From: Welwitschia mirabilis
Lineage: Eukaryota > Gnetophyta > Gnetopsida > Welwitschiales
Direction of reading: 5' to 3'
Length of the DNA: 21,520 nucleotides
Assembly (NCBI GenBank): GCA_051453625.1
Contig: JBOZIK010000001.1
Location: forward strand, 84,090,548 to 84,112,067
Of this stretch, positions 9,009 through 18,680 are shown one piece after another. A model generated the notes under the pieces. The model searched no databases. It was not told the origin of the DNA and saw only the letters and a program-made list of their open reading frames with translations. Position 1 is the stretch's first letter; each line of letters begins with the position of its first letter. Position numbers and translations under genes: made by a program.

Positions 9009-10570
9009 ATGATTAAAATTAGAAAAAAGGAAAAATATCAAATAGAAAAGCTATTCATTACTGAAAATATCAAGGAAGTCTTGATAAATTTTGAAATTAA
9101 AACAAATCAAAATAGCCTAGATACACAAAATTTAGAATTTCCTAAAATTTTAGATTTGAATTCTGCAGAAGAGTCTGATTTTAATAGCATGTTGAATTTT
9201 AACCAAAACTAAAAATAACCTCTCTTTCCAAATTTACCCTCTATCATTAAAACCCTTACTTCTACTCCTTCTCAACCCAATACTCGTACTACTTTAAGAG
9301 ATCTCATATTGAATAAAAGACTTAAAATCTAAAATCCTTTTGACTTATCTTCTAGTGACGATGTGGAACTTAAAAACTTGAATGCTTACCCTACCTTTCA
9401 AGGAGAACATGATGAAGACCCTCTACAACACATTGCTGAAATTGAACAACTCATTCTTATTCTAGAAACAATAAAAAGTAAATAACTAATAGAACCTATA
9501 TGATTATCTTTCCCATAACCTTGAGAGATAAAGCAAAAATTTAGCTAAGAACAATCCCTCATAAGAGTCTCAAATCTTAGAGTCAAGTCCAAAAAGCCTT
9601 CATCAAAAGATTCATCAGTGAAACCATCATCCAAAAGCATAACAAAGAAATCACTAACTTCCAACAACTCCTTAATGAAGACTGTACCTCTACCTATGAG
9701 TGATTCTTTGTGGCTTTACACTAAAACCCTATAGATTCCTTTTCTAAAGTAGAATTAATAGACTATTTCTATAGCAGATTAAATAGTCATACTAAGCAAC
9801 TTATAGATTTGTCTTGTGAAGGTACCTTATTAAACCAAACCTTAGAAGATGTTTGAAAGATTTTAAAAGATTTAGTCAAAGTAAGTAAAACTTGGCTAAA
9901 ATCCTCCTCTAGAGAAAGTAGAACAATAGGCCAAATTATTAAGGACCTCAAATAAGTTAAACACAAGAAGATTAAAACCAAAATAGAAAATGAACCAACT
10001 AGTATCATTAAGGATTTCACTTTTATCTTAGAAAAATACACCTAAATGATCCTTGATGCTAAAGTAGTAACTGAGAAGAGTCAAATTATTATTCCAACTT
10101 GCAATTTGTATGAGGATAGCTATTACATCATGAAAGAATATCCTTTACTTCCAACTTGCAAGGAAATAATTTACAAGGAAATACATGCTTTTAACTAAAG
10201 ACCATCAAATTACATTTAAAACTACAACAAAAAATAAATCCCCAATCACAATTTTTAGAATAAGATGAATGAACAATTAAATCATAGCAATTTTCAAATA
10301 AATCATTTTAACTCCCAACTTTTTAGAAATAGATTTGAATACCCTAAGTTTCAATCTAACTATTCAAATAACTTGGTAAACCCTTCCAACTCCCAAAACC
10401 CTAGTAATCCTATTAGGAATTCTATCGAAGAGTTGAGAAAAACTTAAGAGAAGACAAACACAAATATAGAAAATCTTGTGAATATTTTACAACAAATCAT
10501 GCTTGCTAATAAAAGACCACAAGGGACCCTTACCACTCAACCTTTACTAATCCTAATTAAGTACAAAAAG
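9009..10570 (+). pseudogene. gag remnant (element C)
   Basis: Gag would form the particle that packages element RNA. The first stretch (9009-9212) is open for 67 codons but is not recognisable. From about 9380 the core resembles the plant retrotransposon gag domain: AYPTFQGEHDEDPLQHI, then ITLRDKAKI, then KAFIKRFI, then ITNFQQLL near 9650-9670, and YSRLNSHTKQLIDLSCEG near 9770-9820. The zinc knuckle at 10100-10141 is degenerate. A 60-codon Asn-rich open stretch at 10265-10447 is the C-terminal part. Many of the stops fall where families have Gln or Trp, consistent with C-to-T or G-to-A decay. No functional product is possible. Confidence 0.85.
10100..10141 (+). other. Decayed gag zinc knuckle
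   Basis: CNLYEDSYYIMKEY keeps the CX2CX4HX4C spacing (positions 1, 4, 9, 14), but the residues are C, Y, Y, Y. Each Tyr codon (TAT, TAC, TAT) is one transition from Cys or His (TGT, CAC, TGT). It would no longer bind zinc. Confidence 0.7.
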
Positions 10571-10970
10571 ATTATAAAGTAATGATAAGAAGTGAAAATA
10601 ATATAACTCTCCCTAATCATGAGGCTTCAACCTCCCAAAATGACAAGAATGATGAGGAAGAGGACATAGAAATCCTAGAAAATTATTCCTTCCCTTCTTC
10701 ACTTAGCAATAAAAAGAAAGATTAGTCTTAAAGAAACCTGCTACCTCATGGATTAATAGACTTAATATAAACCTCAACTTTGATGATTATTTGAAAGTCT
10801 TAATGTAAAATATAAGCATTAACTTACCTTTTTGGAAACTTTTGCAAGAAAACCCCAAATACTCCAAGCTATGGAAAGACCTAATAAGAAGGAAACAAAA
10901 ATGAACCATCCCTAGTAAAGTCTTCCTAGCTTAATCCATTAGCAACTTCATTTACAAAAAGTATCTAAAG
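10571..10970 (+). other. gag-protease linker of element C
   Basis: Acidic, low-conservation sequence (for example EDIEILENYS near 10670) as found between gag and protease in Athila-like elements. Stops in all frames; no domain recognised. Confidence 0.5.
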
Positions 10971-11480
10971 TTTAAAGACCTAGGGGCAACAGCTATTAAT
11001 GTCACTTTAGAATAGTAGAATTAAAAAAAAATCCTTGNNNNNNNNNNAAGATCTGGGGGCATCAACTATTAGTATCAGTTTAGACGAGAAAAAAATAATT
11101 AGAAAAGCCTTGATAGACATAGAAGCTAGTGTCAACATTATGCCCTTGCACATTTGTAAATGTTTAAGATTAAAAGAACAAATAGAACCTACAAAAATTG
11201 TCTTACAGTTATCTGATGCATCCATAAAAAGACCTTTAAGTGTAATCAAGGACATAGGCATTTAAATATAGGAAGCTTTCTACCCCATAGATGTAGTTGT
11301 TTTATAAGTTCAGCATCAAAATGGATATCCCCTACTTCTAGGTAGAGCTTTCTATGCAATAGCCCATTGCATCATACATATAAGAACTGGATTAATAAAA
11401 TATCACTTTAAAAATAAATGATTTTTAATTAGAGTGTTTGATGCAGTAGAAAAAGATTTAGTCAATGATTAAGGATTGGA
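10971..11480 (+). pseudogene. Aspartic protease remnant (element C)
   Basis: The protease would cleave the element polyprotein. After the 10-N gap one frame (11048-11264) is open through the active-site region. LIDIEASVNIMPLHI carries DIEAS where the family has D-x-G-A-S; the Gly codon at 11122-11124 is GAA, one transition from GGA. Then follow a LKEQIEPTKIVLQLSDASIK block, a frame break near 11264, FYPIDVVVL, and LLGRAFYAIAHCIIHIRTGLI ending about 11420. The LGRAF segment matches the conserved LGRPF of retroviral-type proteases. A second, diverged copy of the N-terminal part lies left of the gap. Confidence 0.8.
11038..11047. other. 10-N assembly gap flanked by diverged copies
   Basis: The left flank (10975-11037) and right flank (11048-11112) both begin AAGAyCTrGGGGCA and both end CCTTG. 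They align along their length with substitutions and stops in the left copy. The fixed 10-N length suggests a scaffold join of unmerged contig ends. Confidence 0.85.
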
Positions 11481-12933
11481 GCAAGATATAAAATAAACCT
11501 TATTTTTATAGTACCATCCAATCCTAAAGTAAATAGCAAAAGATAAAATCATAAAACTTATAAGTTGGAAATGATGTACGCACATAAAAAATGATTAAAA
11601 TGACATCAGAATTTTTAGACGCAATTTTGAATATAGTAGAAGCACTTATTCCTTATCATTATCTAAGTTCTTTCTTAGCTTACTCTTTTGATTAAATATT
11701 ATGACTTCACTTGATCATCTTTTAACTTGACTTGTGTGTTACTTTATAAAGTATCATAATTAGTTTTATACCTAAGCATTTTAAACTAGTAATATTGGAT
11801 TCACCTAATCTTAAGATATTTCCATATCTATCGACTATATTTATAAGAAGATGCCTTAGTTTCTTGTGTTTTTTGCAATGGTGATTAAATATTTAGTTAT
11901 CTGGGAGTATTTTTTTCTGTCTTTTATGTTACTTATTCACCTTTATCTACTTAAGTGTGTAATCATGTGGGAATTATCCTTTGTATTTAAAAAAAAAAGC
12001 AAGAAGTGAAAAATATAATGTCCTATCACAAGTACACTAAGGAAAATATTTCTGAGAGGAGCCTTTGATAGTGTAATATGGTAGTTGTGGGAACTCCACT
12101 AGGGGGTCAGTTGGCCATGCTTCATAGGTCCTTACTCCTTTGACAGTGGTTGCATTCTCCTTATCATGGAAAAAAGAAATAACACCTTTATTATTCCCAC
12201 TTGATTATTTTACTTTTAAAGATTCTGGTGCATTTGTAGGTAGCAACAGATGAGTCCATTCCTATGTAACTTTTGTTTTTGACCTTCATTGTTCTACATA
12301 CTTGAAACTTTAGATATCGCTATAACCACTGCCTTTTCTCATAAAATTTAAAGAGTTAATATATTTTATCATGCATCTTTATTCAAGTGATGTTATGATG
12401 TTTTCCTTTGGAGTTTGCTACATTAGTACTTATAATAGGTAAACAATCTTCTCCTTATTCTTTACATCCATTTACCCTCTATTCTTTTCTTTTGTTTTTA
12501 TGTCTTCTATTTCATACTTCTTTTTGTATTTTTTCTTTATTCTTAGGACTTTACTCTTTTTTTTGTTTTGACAATTTGGGATGCATTGCATATTTTAAGT
12601 GGGGTATAGGGTACACATATTTTCAGTATTTCTAATATAATTTTTTCACTTATGAGAACTTATTATTGTAGGTCCTCCTTTCGAGCTAGTTACTGGAACA
12701 TAACTCCTTGATTTTTATATGATTATCTTTATATTTGACTATTTATCATAATGGAGGTAGTTTATTAGTATTATTTAATTAATAAAATATTTGATTTCTG
12801 TGATAGTCTACATTTGTAATATGCTTTAATCCTTTTTCAGTTACTTTCTTTAGATATCTTAGTTATTTTTATTATTTTAAAACTTAGCTCGTAAATATGG
12901 TTTACTACCTAGTTTTGTCAAGGATTAATAAGG
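11481..12933 (+). mobile_element. 3' non-coding region of element C
   Basis: No RT, RNase H, integrase or env-like frame is visible. It holds an A run at 11990-11999 and the conserved block 12018-12160 shared with copy B. A frame at 12408-12635 encodes a hydrophobic Phe/Leu-rich stretch with no recognised family and is likely chance in T-rich DNA. Confidence 0.65.
12018..12160 (+). other. Conserved block shared with copy B
   Basis: Counterpart of 5521-5662 in the opposite orientation. It carries GAGGAGCCTTTGATAGT, GGGAACTCCACT, TTGGCCATGCTT and GGTCCTTACTCCT. The two copies belong to elements with different LTRs, so the block seems better kept than its surroundings. Confidence 0.85.
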
Positions 12934-12947
12934 CTAATAAGGGGCTA
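12934..12947 (+). other. Polypurine tract of element C
   Basis: CTAATAAGGGGCTA directly before the 3' LTR (TGTTATGCC at 12948). Same context as copy B at 3681-3700. Confidence 0.75.
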
Positions 12948-13375
12948 TGTTATGCCACTAACTTATGTGTATTTGATAGGATATTATAAGTTGTTTTACA
13001 AGTAAATTAATAGATAAATGCTTATTTGTTATGATAATTGAGAACTGAGATGAAGAAAATGAAAACATGCAGTTTCTAGATAAATTACAAGCATTTAGTA
13101 TAGATATGAATAAATTGTATTTTTGGATAATGAATGCCATAAACAACAAGTGATTAGATAGACTTAAGATTGAGGAAAAACTATTGTCCACCTAATCGTC
13201 TAGATGATAGTATCAGATGACATATCCAACTAGTTGATAACACTTTACATGGAGTTACACAGGTAGTTAAACTAGAGCAAATCAAGAGTTCCAATTATTA
13301 GTCTTCATCATTCCCTCTTTTCTAAATGACTAGAAAGATGACACTGTTTTCTCACACTTTTGAGAAATGTTTTTG
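12948..13375 (+). repeat. Truncated 3' LTR of element C
   Basis: Matches the first 428 bp of the 5' LTR (7617 to about 8048), roughly 85 percent by eye, ending in CACACTTTTGAGAAATGTTTTT. Beyond 13375 the sequence differs, so the TATA box and everything downstream are lost. A minus-strand frame at 12958-13191 is a shadow of this LTR. Confidence 0.85.
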
Positions 13376-13516
13376 TAAAGTCCTAAAAATCTATAGTTGA
13401 AAATATTCAAACTAGATGCTGTGATAGCAAAATGTAACACTGCCTTTTTTTTTAATTAGTTTATGGATGTTAGTTTATTAGCAAGGAATTAAATCCTCAT
13501 TAATCTCCTCTATCAA

Positions 13517-13564
13517 AAGCATTAATTAAAAACTATCTATATTATTGATAGAAAATTTAGACTT
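13517..13564 (+). repeat. 48-bp direct repeat, left of gap
   Basis: Identical to 13928-13975, base for base. It ends exactly at the first N, and the other copy begins exactly after the last N. Confidence 0.95.
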
Positions 13565-13927
13565 NNNNNNNNNNNNNNNNNNNNNNNNNNNNNNNNNNNN
13601 NNNNNNNNNNNNNNNNNNNNNNNNNNNNNNNNNNNNNNNNNNNNNNNNNNNNNNNNNNNNNNNNNNNNNNNNNNNNNNNNNNNNNNNNNNNNNNNNNNNN
13701 NNNNNNNNNNNNNNNNNNNNNNNNNNNNNNNNNNNNNNNNNNNNNNNNNNNNNNNNNNNNNNNNNNNNNNNNNNNNNNNNNNNNNNNNNNNNNNNNNNNN
13801 NNNNNNNNNNNNNNNNNNNNNNNNNNNNNNNNNNNNNNNNNNNNNNNNNNNNNNNNNNNNNNNNNNNNNNNNNNNNNNNNNNNNNNNNNNNNNNNNNNNN
13901 NNNNNNNNNNNNNNNNNNNNNNNNNNN
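13565..13927. other. Assembly gap, 363 N
   Basis: Run of N bounded by the same 48 bp on both sides, which suggests that contig ends overlap and were not merged. Confidence 1.
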
Positions 13928-13975
13928 AAGCATTAATTAAAAACTATCTATATTATTGATAGAAAATTTAGACTT
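13928..13975 (+). repeat. 48-bp direct repeat, right of gap
   Basis: Second copy of 13517-13564, starting at the first base after the N run. Confidence 0.95.
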
Positions 13976-14910
13976 TATAACATCCATCTTAAGATTTTGT
14001 AACTTCCTTAATAATGGCTCTCTTTAAGGTGATCCTCTCCTCCATGATACCTTAACTTAGTTTTTAAAGATAACTTTACTACTAACTGATCTTACAACCC
14101 TTAATTAATTTTAAGAAAAAAGGTAACTTCTTTTTCTTGGGATTTAAATTCCTTTGAAAAGAAGGAAATGTTTCTCTTCCACATTTAAAAGAAATTTTAT
14201 CAAAGATACATTTCAAAACTTCTAATAGACTCATGAAAACATCAACTTATCACAAAATATTCCAAATTTTTCCAATGAAATTTTCCAATTACAATATAAT
14301 AATAATGCATAAATTTAAGTTTATTCCAAGAAGACTCTTAAGAATCCATAATTTTTCCATTTAATATTAATAAAATATTTCATAATCACATGGATAAGGA
14401 TTCAAGATTTTAACAAATTTCACTAGATAATAACTAGAAAGTATGACTTCCAATAAACAAATTTTATTTCAAGAAGGAAAAACATCATTCCATATAAAAA
14501 TTCAAGCCATACTTTAGAAATGAATATAATCTGTCTCTCATCAAAATAACACTTAACATATTGACTGTTCATGTAATTAGATAATTATCTCTAATAGTCC
14601 AATGAGATACAATAAATCAAAAGATTCTTCTACCATCATAGATCCAATAATCCATCATGAATTCATGCGATCCTAATAATGAGACACTAGATTTTTCACT
14701 TGTCATAAGAAAAATATGGAATGAGAACTGTGAAAATTTCATAGCCCCTAGTATAACTCAGGTAAGAATAGGTATTTTGCAACATACTACAAAGATCAAG
14801 ATAATAACGAATAGTTTAAAACTTTCAAGAAATCTAAGACATACACAAAAAATAAACTCATGGTTATGAATGAGAATATGAAATATAATACATATAATCA
14901 TCATTAACTT

Positions 14911-15240
14911 TATTGTCTTGTTTGGTGATCTGTGAAGCCTACTGCCTTATTCGGTGATCTGTGGTTCTCATATAATATTTAACTTGATTGCCTTATTTAG
15001 CGATATGTAAAGCCTACTATCTCATTCGATGATCTATGATACTCATATGTATATACAAAATCTCAATCATCATTAACTTCACTACCTTATTTGGTAATGT
15101 ATGAAGCCCACTACCTCATTCAATGATCTATGATAATATAATATCCCCATTGTCTTGTTTGGAGATCTATGGGATTCTTTCTTCACTACCTCGTTTGGCG
15201 ATTTATGAAGTCCACTACCTTGTTCGATGATCTGTGGAAT
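14911..15240. repeat. Nine-unit family of about 29-nt repeats in alternating types
   Basis: Units start near 14911, 14941, 14986, 15016, 15081, 15110, 15149, 15184 and 15214. The core is CTxCCTTxTTCGGTGATCTxTG. Units of one type end GAAGCCT/C and are directly followed by a second type that ends differently (GTGG or GATA). Pairs are separated by AT-rich spacers, some including a shared ATCATCATTAACTT word. Conserved GATCT and TTYGrTGAT words are degenerate between units. They lie downstream of the TATA box of the probable minus-strand LTR, so they would be transcribed if it were active. Confidence 0.8.
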
Positions 15241-15758
15241 ATCTATAACCATAGTTCCAACAAGATGATATCATGAAACTAAGATAGGTTTCATAACAAC
15301 ATAACACCTCAACCATAGATTTCAACCATAAGATGATAAGTCAATACAATAGGGATTAATCATGAGTATTCATCTCATACTAAGAAAGATAACATCAAGA
15401 TATCAAGAAAAAGGGTAATAAAGATAAGTCGCATATTAGCACAGAGTGCATCTCATTTAAGCATCTCATGATTTAATGTTCAACATACAGGAATATAAAT
15501 ACACATCGATTTTAGTAGATAAATCCATAAGCAAAGACCATTAAGAAAATACAAAAGTATAGAATCATACATAGTATAATGATTTAAATACAAAATGCAT
15601 AGGAAAGAACTAATACGAAAGCACAAAAGTAAGGAAACATACCGATTTTCAAGAAGAACTCAAGATCTTTGCTAGTATTCAAGGATTTTCTAGCTACAAC
15701 ACTCAGTAGCAAAAGGTTCTCCAAAAATGAAAGTGAGGCAAAAGAAGGAGGAGAGTCT

Positions 15759-15766
15759 TATTTATA
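15759..15766 (-). promoter_or_regulatory. TATA box of the probable minus-strand LTR
   Basis: Minus-strand TATAAATAAG followed by ACTCTCCTCC, like the TATA plus pyrimidine arrangement of the other two LTRs. About 50-160 bp downstream of the 37-bp repeats. Confidence 0.5.
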
Positions 15767-15817
15767 ATTAAGATTTGATGGAATGTGAAAAGTTATAAGA
15801 ATATAAGGACAAAAAAA

Positions 15818-15926
15818 AAGTTGACAAAGGTTCCTTGCATATAAAGACAAATGAAAGTTGGTAAAGATTCCTTGCATATAAAGACAAATAAAAGTTGGCA
15901 AATATTCCTTGCATATGAAGATAAAA
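15818..15926 (-). repeat. Three tandem 37-bp units upstream of a TATA box
   Basis: Units 15818-15854, 15855-15891 and 15892-15926 share AAGTTGxxAAAxxTTCCTTGC and ATATAAAGACAAAT. The last is slightly shorter and more diverged. They sit in the expected U3 position of the minus-strand LTR. Confidence 0.9.
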
Positions 15927-16308
15927 TATCATAACTGAGAGCAGTTAAGAAAGTAGTTACATAATTGTTTGGCCCCTATGTGCTTTTAATAATAAAATCA
16001 AGATAATGCTTTACATTTAATAATGAGAGAAATAAATAAATAACATGTCTTTACAATAAATATTTAATTCAACATTTACTTTTAACTACATAAGTAATAA
16101 AATATATCATTTCCAACACAAGAGCATTCAAATATTGGGTACAAACATTTACAAAAAATGATATTCATATTGCAATTTAGTAATATTGCGTTTCAAGAAT
16201 CATAGCAATTATAACAATTAGGGTTTTAAGTAATTCAATATTTTTCAAATATTTCATTAAGAATAAACTTGAAAATTTTATTAGAAAAGAAAAAATGTGG
16301 ACGTGGTA

Positions 16309-16350
16309 TTTCTCACCTCCTTAAGAAGTTTCATCCTTAAAACATGCTAG
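16309..16350 (-). pseudogene. Possible pol 3' end and polypurine tract
   Basis: The minus strand reads CFKDETS-stop-GGEK, then AAGGAGGTGAGAAA directly before the supposed LTR start at 16308. Several plant Ty3/gypsy polyproteins end shortly before such a purine tract. The upstream sequence was not recognised as integrase or chromodomain, so this is weak. Confidence 0.3.
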
Positions 16351-18299
16351 AGATTAGAACTTCACTGATTAATATCTGCTTTTATCTCCAAAGTTGCTAC
16401 TTCTATAGATTGGTTGTATCATAATAATCTTGAAATATTGTCTACAATATGTATTAAAAATTACCCTTACAGACTTATAAGTCTTTACAATCTTCTAAAG
16501 GATTAATTGGCAGTTCAAACTAGGATTGGTATCTTCACACATACATCTACAGTGATTTATAAAGTCATATTCCAACTCCTTCATTTTGATAAACTTACTA
16601 TGTTAGAAGTTCTTCTTAGTTGCTTCATGTTAGAAGTAGTTGGTATAGGCTAGCCTTTAGCTTCATACTATTGTTTTTCAATAAACAAATCCATACAACT
16701 TAGTCTAGGTCATTAACATAAAGATTTATAAAACTAATTTTTGAGTTATGTGTTGCATATTCACCTTCATCACAATGCTACATTTCATGGCAAATTGACT
16801 TCAAAAATTTAGATAAACTCTTATGTTAATCATGACCTTCTAATTTTTTTCATTCTATAATGATCACTTGATTAACAAAAAGGTTGTGAACTAGAATATT
16901 TATCATGTAAGAAATTTCTAAGATAATAGTTAAACTATTTAATCTCATAAGCAAAAATATCTCACTAACCTCCTTATGTTGTCCAAAGAAAAATGTGCTT
17001 AAACCATTGAGCGCAAAACTGCAACTCAAGTTGGTAACACTACAATCTCTTAACTCCAAATTATGACATGAACTTCTAAAGTTGTTATGTAAAAAAAATT
17101 CCTTAAGCTTAAGCTCAAAAACTATATATATTTTCCACATTACACTCCTTTTTTGTGTACTTCTTTCAATGTCTCTTCAACACTTTTCCATGAATAATCT
17201 AGTTGAATTTCTACTTCAATGATATATATGAATAATATAGCATTTTAAAGTTTATTAGTTTTAAGAATAAAATGTATGAGATAAGGCTATGCAAGCATAG
17301 ATAAATTAAGTATGCAAGGACTTTTAAGTTAACTGAGAGAGAGTAATATCCAGTCCATAAGGTTAAAGTGCATAATCCATCTAAACAAGTCACAAACTTT
17401 AATTTTATAATAGGGTTAGGTAGTGAAGACTTATCATGTAGCTAAGGATTACAAGATATAGGATAATGGTAATGAAAGAGAGATCAATCAATATGAATAA
17501 CTAGCCATGGAATATGAGAAACCGTTAAAACAAAGGGTTATTTGAATATTTACTAACAATGCTACATAGATTATTAAGATATGCTAAATAAAGATGGTAA
17601 ATATCATGTATCAAATTTTTAATCAAAGAGATAGTAGGTATTAAAGAATCAATGAATGAATAGGGCTACATTTACTTTAGTTCTAATGAGGATGTAAGCT
17701 ATAATTGAAATTCCTATTTAAAGAAGGAAATTGAGTCATAGAATAACCCATATTAAAAAGTTCACAAACAACCTGGAATTAGTGCAACATTAATCTTAAG
17801 CTTGACTTTAAAGGCTTACAAGAATCTTTCATAGAATATTATAATGTCTATTTAGAAAATAATAATAGTGCTAATAATAATACTCAGTTTAATTGGCTAA
17901 ATATTTCATAATTCTTTTTGAGGGGAGAACAATTTTTTTTTCATTTCTTTGTTTGATTGTTTATTTCATTATCATGCTATTTTGATTAAAATTTGATCAA
18001 GGTTTGATCTTCTTGTGATCTTCTCAAGAGGAAACTATGTAAACATCCTAAACCATTGATTTAAATTGGTCAATTATTCATGAAATGTATTAAACTTATA
18101 TAAGTCATTAAAATCATTAACTAAAATCTTCATCTTTCTATCCTTATAAACAAATAAAAAATTAAGTAAGATTGATTGATAAACACATAAATTAATAAAA
18201 AAAAATAACTAGGACTTATAGAGAATTATATAGGTACTTACACCTAGTTCAACCTCATTCCATCACAAAATTTTAATTTTTTTTTTACCATTTAAAATT
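16351..18299. other. Unassigned AT-rich region
   Basis: No RNA gene, intact gene or familiar element motif was found. A minus-strand frame at 16850-17140 (96 codons) has a KLKEFF start, a Cys-containing middle and a hydrophobic C-terminal half; it matches nothing I know. A GAGGGGAGAAC purine run at 17920-17930 on the plus strand resembles a polypurine tract, but no LTR start follows. It is probably old transposon sequence. Confidence 0.4.
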
Positions 18300-18462
18300 C
18301 CATGTCTTCATTCTATGTTGCCCACATGTAATAAGACTTGGTCAACAAATCAAGCCTCTCATGTTTATAATGTTTTATTATTCCTTTTATGGAAAGAAAA
18401 CATTTTTGCTACCTTGGGTATCTTTGATACCACCTTTTATTTTGCTATGGATCTAAATGCAG

Positions 18463-18594
18463 CTACTTCTTATCATATGCATTCCCATCTATGCTGCTAC
18501 CAATGCTCTTAGTGCCATTGTTGGATGCTTGCTTTGAGTGTGCTTCACTTATCATTGCTCTATTTGTTTCTTCATATCCCTGGGTTTTCTCCAT
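18463..18594 (-). CDS. Unrecognised 43-codon frame
   Basis: The minus strand from ATG at 18594 to TAG at 18463 encodes a polar protein rich in Ser, Asn, Glu and Lys (starts MEKTQGYEETNRAM, ends DGNAYDKK). Its composition is unlike the Phe/Leu/Ile-rich chance frames common elsewhere here. It lies downstream of the exon-like segment at 18681-18791 on the same strand, and the sequence between them is not open, so an intron would be needed to link them. It could be a fragment of a gene, a fragment of a transposon protein, or chance. Confidence 0.2.
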   Translation of the reverse strand: MEKTQGYEETNRAMISEAHSKQASNNGTKSIGSSIDGNAYDKK

Positions 18595-18680
18595 CTTAGT
18601 TATCTCTTAGCTCATGTTGGGCATCCACCTTAATCATAATTAATTTATTAGAATTAGTTATTGAAATGAGCACCATTTAC

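Larger units (their letters stand above)
7617..13375 (+). mobile_element. Element C: Athila-like LTR retrotransposon lacking RT-RH-INT
   Basis: Order on the plus strand is 5' LTR, PBS, leader, gag, protease, 3' non-coding region, polypurine tract and truncated 3' LTR. The left boundary is sharp: copy B homology to copy A ends at 7614-7616 and TGTTATACCACC of the LTR begins at 7617. RT, RNase H and integrase are absent between the protease end (about 11480) and the 3' non-coding block (12018). It is therefore an internally deleted derivative, which could have moved only with enzymes from a relative. The two LTRs differ at roughly 15 percent of their shared 428 bp by eye. The right end is broken and no target-site duplication could be confirmed. 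Confidence 0.85.
13376..16308 (-). mobile_element. Probable long LTR of another Ty3/gypsy element
   Basis: The minus strand shows, in order, a purine-rich tract, TACCACGTCC at 16308 (probably a decayed TG start), tandem 37-bp repeats, a TATAAATA box at 15766-15759, and a leader-like region with about 29-nt repeats. No coding match occurs anywhere in the 2.9 kb. Long LTRs of this size are known from chromovirus-type elements. The boundaries are inferred; 13376 is simply where element C's LTR stops. It could be a solo LTR or a 3' LTR. A plus-strand frame at 14657-14869 is not recognised as a gene. Confidence 0.45.

Noticed and set aside
9787-10041. 84-codon minus-strand frame with hydrophobic content
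   Set aside because: Antisense to the gag core, where plus-strand similarity is clear.
11007-11261. 84-codon minus-strand frame
   Set aside because: Antisense shadow of the protease and crosses the 10-N gap.
13526-13940. Frames of 131-135 codons on both strands
   Set aside because: They span the 363-N gap and have no real coding content.
14030-14075. Minus-strand AAGGTATCATGGAGG as a tRNA-Met primer-binding site
   Set aside because: It only shares GGTATCA with the usual site, and no LTR end or coding leader could be placed beside it.
14911-15240. 29-nt repeats as a CRISPR-like array
   Set aside because: Units are degenerate, mostly abut in pairs, have variable AT-rich spacers, and lie in plant LTR-like DNA.
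17920-17930. GAGGGGAGAAC as a plus-strand polypurine tract
   Set aside because: No TG-starting repeat follows and no matching LTR is present in the window.
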